This document shows positions 60,504 to 64,000 of a stretch of 64,000 bases of DNA, in pieces. Position numbers and translations under genes: made by a program. Source of the DNA: Torreya grandis (lineage: Eukaryota; Streptophyta; Pinopsida; Cupressales; Taxaceae); contig JARHVA010000668.1 of the NCBI GenBank assembly GCA_037957365.1, positions 124,001 to 188,000 of the forward strand. The letters are read 5' to 3'. How positions within the stretch are numbered: the first letter of the stretch is position 1; every line of letters begins with the position of its first letter. The notes below the pieces were generated by a model. The model saw nothing but the letters and a program-made list of their open reading frames with translations, was not told the origin of the DNA and ran no database searches.

Positions 60504-60680
60504 AATAACCATAGTTAATGATGGTGTTATGGTTAATATAATAAAATAGTTTTAATGAGTTCTACATTAACTAAGATCTATGTTATAAGCAACGACACAA
60601 ACTACATGATCTTGGGAAGGCCATGGATTCTTAAAGTCAAATCCATTCCTTTGACCATTTTTTAAGAGATAACATTTATT

Positions 60681-62439
60681 TCTTCTAATAGTTGTTATAG
60701 AGAAACTAATTGTTCATCTACTATAAAAACCCATTGAGATTATGATACCCTCAACTCTTCTTCTATTGAGAGCATAATTTTACATGTTACTTTGGGACCC
60801 AAAATAATGTTAATTTGAATTTTATATTATAAATAAAGACACAAAGTAAAACATGATCATGAAAAGGCCATAAATTCATATAATGAAATTGATTATGTTA
60901 ACTTTATTTCAAGATATAAGATTATGCATATTGGAAAGGTTTTCTTTGCCCAAGATGATCCAAAGTCATTGGATGTATATCAAGCTAATATTTTAAATAA
61001 TCCTAGCCTCCAAATCCATTACCACTTAAAAATCAAATAAATAAACCTCCTCATCTTAAAAAATAAAAATATACCATCACAATTATTAAATGGGTTACAA
61101 AATAAAATTTAGAAAATCCTGAGACCTCATCAAGTGAGAATTTTCATGAGAGGGCTGTTGAAAACACACAAAAGGTAATATATAAACATGAATAAAAACG
61201 CACAACAATGGTATCCATATCCACAAAATAAAAAAATAAAATCATCAAAATATTATAGAAATACAAACCTATCACACTTAATTTTTACCCACATGGGGTT
61301 TGAATTTATAATTCCCATATATCTCTAGGATTTGAGGCTTTCAACTCAGTGGCATAAATTCTCAACATTTGTATGGTATAAATATATAAGATCAAATAAA
61401 GGCCTTTTATAGAGCACAATGCCACTTTTCTTTCAAGTAATTAGTGAACAATCCATGACAATGGGATAAATTTATATTTCAACACTAAAACTGGATAAAT
61501 TATGACCTCCCAAAAGGAATAATTATGATTTTTGGATTCAATATAGAATTTTATGCACAAATAATGGGTATAAATATGAGACCCTATTTTTATGCCTCCT
61601 TATATCCTAAATCTTATGTTCAAAACATCAAGGTCCTAGGAGATTAATAATTAGTTTCCAATCATGTCTTTGAAGTGTATCAAATTAAGGTCAAACACCT
61701 CAAACTATATAAGAAAACTATGCATGAAATTTTTAAAGAGTTTGATTTCATTTCCATAGATAATATACTTAGATAAAATAATCAAATTATTGATTAAATG
61801 GATTCCTACTCTTCACGATTTTTTGTCATTAGGAAATAACAAGGTCTAATTTTTTTTTGTCTTTAAGACTTAAAATGCATATCTAAAATGTGCCAAGAAA
61901 TTAAATTATTTCCCATGTATAAAAGGAGAATGAGTCTTTCACCATGGAATTCACTAAAAATGACAACACAATTATAGAGTTTATTATTAGCTTATAACAA
62001 CCTCTACAAGACATATCATAAAAATGGGTTGTTTCTCATTCCTGAACCTTCATCTTGTCTTGGATTCAAATACTATGACACTTGGAGATTTGAGGATTGT
62101 AACTCTTTTAGGGAAGAATATGAAATCTTTGAATTATATGACAAAAAATTGAATTTCCTTCCTATCCCTTAAGTGTTTGAATAATGTAATGCTTATTTAA
62201 TAGATGACATTATAAAAATAAACATCATTAGGTAATAATAGTCCAAGATCCTCAAGCTCAAATATTTTTTCTCTCCTGAAGAAGTATAAGATCATAATAA
62301 GCTTCTCACTAAAAACTCAAAAGATTTTTCCTTTCCTTACTCATACACTATGTGTATTAATCATGAATTAATTTCCCATAATCTAGTGACCAAACCTAAC
62401 ACTACACCCATTGAATAGAAATTAAGTCCATTAAATTCA
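60681..62439 (+). other. Decayed gypsy sequence between protease and RT
   Basis: This region normally holds the protease-RT connection. The sequence is AT-rich with many stops, and no motif could be placed confidently. Confidence 0.4.
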
Positions 62440-63170
62440 CAAATTACATTGATGGTGAAAAATCAAGTGATCAAGATTCTTAAAGGAGGCTTCATTAAAC
62501 CTTAAAGGCTATCTAATATTTTCCTTGTTATAAAAAAGAATAGTAAGATTAGGACATGTATCAATTTAAAAGACATCAACAAGGCATGTCATAAAGATGA
62601 TTTTCCCATCCCCTCGATATATGCTATCATAGATTCCATGGTTTTTATGGGTTATTATATCTCATGGTTGTATTTTAAGTCTATAACCAAGTTCACATCT
62701 GTGAAGAGGATCCAACTAAAATTTATTTTACCACACCTTTGGTAACTTTTTATGACATTATCATGCCCTTCCATCTTGAGAATGCTGGTGAAACCTAACA
62801 AAAAGCCATAAACCACATTTTTCATAACCTTATTAACAAACTTGGTAGATGGTCTTTTGGGAAAAAATGAAAATATATTTGATCATCTGAGGGTTTTGAA
62901 AATATTTCTTACCAACCTAACAAATATGGTGTCATGTTTAATCTAATGAAGGGTGATTTTTGTGTTACCACTGAGAATATTTTAGTGTATATAATCTCAA
63001 AGAGTGGTATTGACATAAGTGTTACTAAAATATAATTAATTATTCTTGAAATGTGCCCCAAATGATAAATTAGGGATAAAATAATTCTTGAATAAACTAG
63101 GGGAATTGAAAGGTTTATCCCCAACCTCCCATACATGGTTCATCCCATAACCGATCTATCTAAAAATAAG
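62440..63170 (+). pseudogene. Gypsy reverse transcriptase remnant (plus strand)
   Basis: Motifs are KILKGGFIKP (about 62476), CINLKDINKACHKDDFPIP (62562-62615), and IMPFHLENAGET followed by QKAINHIFHNLINK (62760-62840). These correspond to the conserved C-[VI]-D-[FY]-R-D-L-N-K-A, MPFGLKNAGATYQ and IFHD blocks. After a frameshift, MKGDFCVTTENILVYIISKSGI (about 62945-63015) matches the thumb block ending G-[YF]-[IV]-V-S-x-x-G-I. The Y-x-D-D box is not readable, so the enzyme is dead. Confidence 0.75.
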
Positions 63171-63229
63171 AGTGTTGTGAATTGGACCCAAATATTATTA
63201 TAATCCATTTGATTAAGTAAAATGATTTT

Positions 63230-63420
63230 ATATGATCCAAAAAAATATTGTTCCACCTAAATATTATCAACCCTTTATCATTTACTTAATTCAATGGAAG
63301 TGTCTCTTGCTTGTATGTTAAATCAAGAGGATGGTGATGGCAGAGATAAATCCATCTATTTCATTTATCTATTCTTTCCCAGTTATGAAATGAGATAAAC
63401 TCAAGAAGATAAGGAATGTA
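63230..63420 (+). pseudogene. Gypsy RNase H remnant (plus strand)
   Basis: SLACMLNQEDGDGRDKSIYF followed by a Y-E-M-R block (about 63303-63395) corresponds to the A-x-G-x-V-L-x-Q-E...I-Y-Y...Y-E-T-R-Y pattern of gypsy RNase H. The first catalytic Asp region upstream is degraded. Confidence 0.6.
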
Positions 63421-64000
63421 TGGATATATTATTTTATACTAAATGATGAAGATGTTATATTTTCAATCAAGAGATTAGGGTCATTGTAAAATCTCAATCC
63501 CTTCATACCTTTCTAACTCAACCAACCATGTCTAAAGAGGCTGGTCATTTGATCATGCTATTGAGAAAAAAATAATTAAGTTATGTCAATAGAAAATAAA
63601 TCAAAGTACATATAATTTTTGATTAGTTCATTGATTTTATTTTTGATAGTGATGATATTGTTTATATTGACTTCCCTCATTTTTTACATTTAGAAATCCC
63701 TTGTCATTTCCTCCTTGTGGTATGTAGACAAAATAAACTACTTTACTAACCACATTTACCCTAAAAGTTTCAATTATAAAAAGGTTGTGCCCTCAAATTC
63801 TTGATGATAAATAAATTATTCTCAACATGATCTTATATCAAAGAGATTTCGATGGCATTTTCCTTAGATGCATAGATCAATAAGTGTCTAAGAAAGTTTT
63901 TTTATGTTTTTCATAACGATGTTTGTGGAGGAAACTTTGGTGATCATGAAACTACCCACAAGATCCATATAATGGGATATTTTTAGCCCATGATTAAGCA
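63421..64000 (+). other. Continuation of decayed gypsy element
   Basis: No domain can be placed. The integrase would be expected further right, outside the window. Confidence 0.35.

Larger units (their letters stand above)
59150..60680 (+). pseudogene. Gypsy aspartic protease, split by an insertion
   Basis: Across the insertion 59697-60503, the left flank encodes I-T-I-V within the target duplication. The right flank continues with an N-D-G-containing stretch that fits the retropepsin active-site region (hydrophobic-D-[ST]-G). The C-terminal motif YMILGRPWILKVKSIP (about 60573-60620) matches the Y-x-x-[IL]-LGRPW block of plant gypsy proteases. The insertion therefore hit the protease very close to its active site. 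The N-terminal half before 59680 is too decayed to delimit. Confidence 0.65.
57030..64000 (+). mobile_element. Decayed plus-strand Ty3/gypsy element, running off the window
   Basis: The order gag (57030-58980), protease (about 59150-60680, interrupted), RT (about 62440-63170) and RNase H (about 63230-63420) follows the gypsy plan on the plus strand. The right end, including integrase and 3' LTR, is outside or unreadable. RT wording (NKACHKDDFPIP, the MPF..ENAG block) suggests the Ogre/Tat/Athila group. It is opposite in orientation to the Tat element at 31-44.5 kb and similarly decayed. Confidence 0.75.

Overview
This window looks like repeat-dominated nuclear DNA of a large plant genome. The low GC, plant Copia and Ty3/gypsy families, a plant LINE and one short stretch of a conserved chloroplast-type protein all fit a seed plant. 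A gymnosperm is my best guess from the LINE and gypsy families, but the sequence does not prove it. I see no prokaryotic features, no CRISPR array, and no rRNA or tRNA gene.

Layout: 1-5370 is an old element bounded by ~340-bp direct repeats, with a decayed minus-strand ORF. 5440-8740 is a decayed plus-strand LINE, split by a ~700-bp inverted-repeat DNA transposon (7016-7713). 9584-10395 holds three exons of the only host-type gene. 10400-13720 is intergenic, with a foldback/microsatellite cluster at 11.83-12.49 kb. 13721-19389 is a structurally complete, fairly young Tnt1-like Copia element on the minus strand: 725-bp LTRs, AAAGA target duplication, initiator-tRNA PBS, polypurine tract, gag-PR-IN-RT-RH, and three coding breaks. 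19.4-31.1 kb is AT-rich decayed repeat DNA with diverged tandem arrays and a gypsy gag remnant (27.8-28.4 kb).

31107-44552 is an ancient but structurally whole Ty3/gypsy element of the Tat type on the minus strand. It has ~535-bp LTRs, a near-matching 5-bp target duplication, and gag-PR-RT-RH-IN in order. After integrase there is an unusually long sense-strand third ORF (about 32.4-35.65 kb) with a Lys/Glu/Gln-rich coiled-coil segment. 44.6-57 kb is mostly AT-rich relic DNA, with an unrecognised decayed coding region (47.0-50.3 kb), nested direct repeats (50.1-52.3 kb), small hairpin repeats and an AAT microsatellite. 57.03-64 kb is a second decayed gypsy element, on the plus strand and running off the window. 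Its protease is interrupted at the active site by an ~0.8-kb retroposon-like insertion with a 13-bp target duplication.

Overall this is layered transposon history rather than a set of cooperating genes. The most notable points are the palindromic ACCGACGTCGGT-type motif shared by the Copia LTR and its own pol linker, the post-integrase ORF of the Tat element, and stop codons in old ORFs that sit mainly where C-to-T decay of CAA, CAG or CGA would create them.
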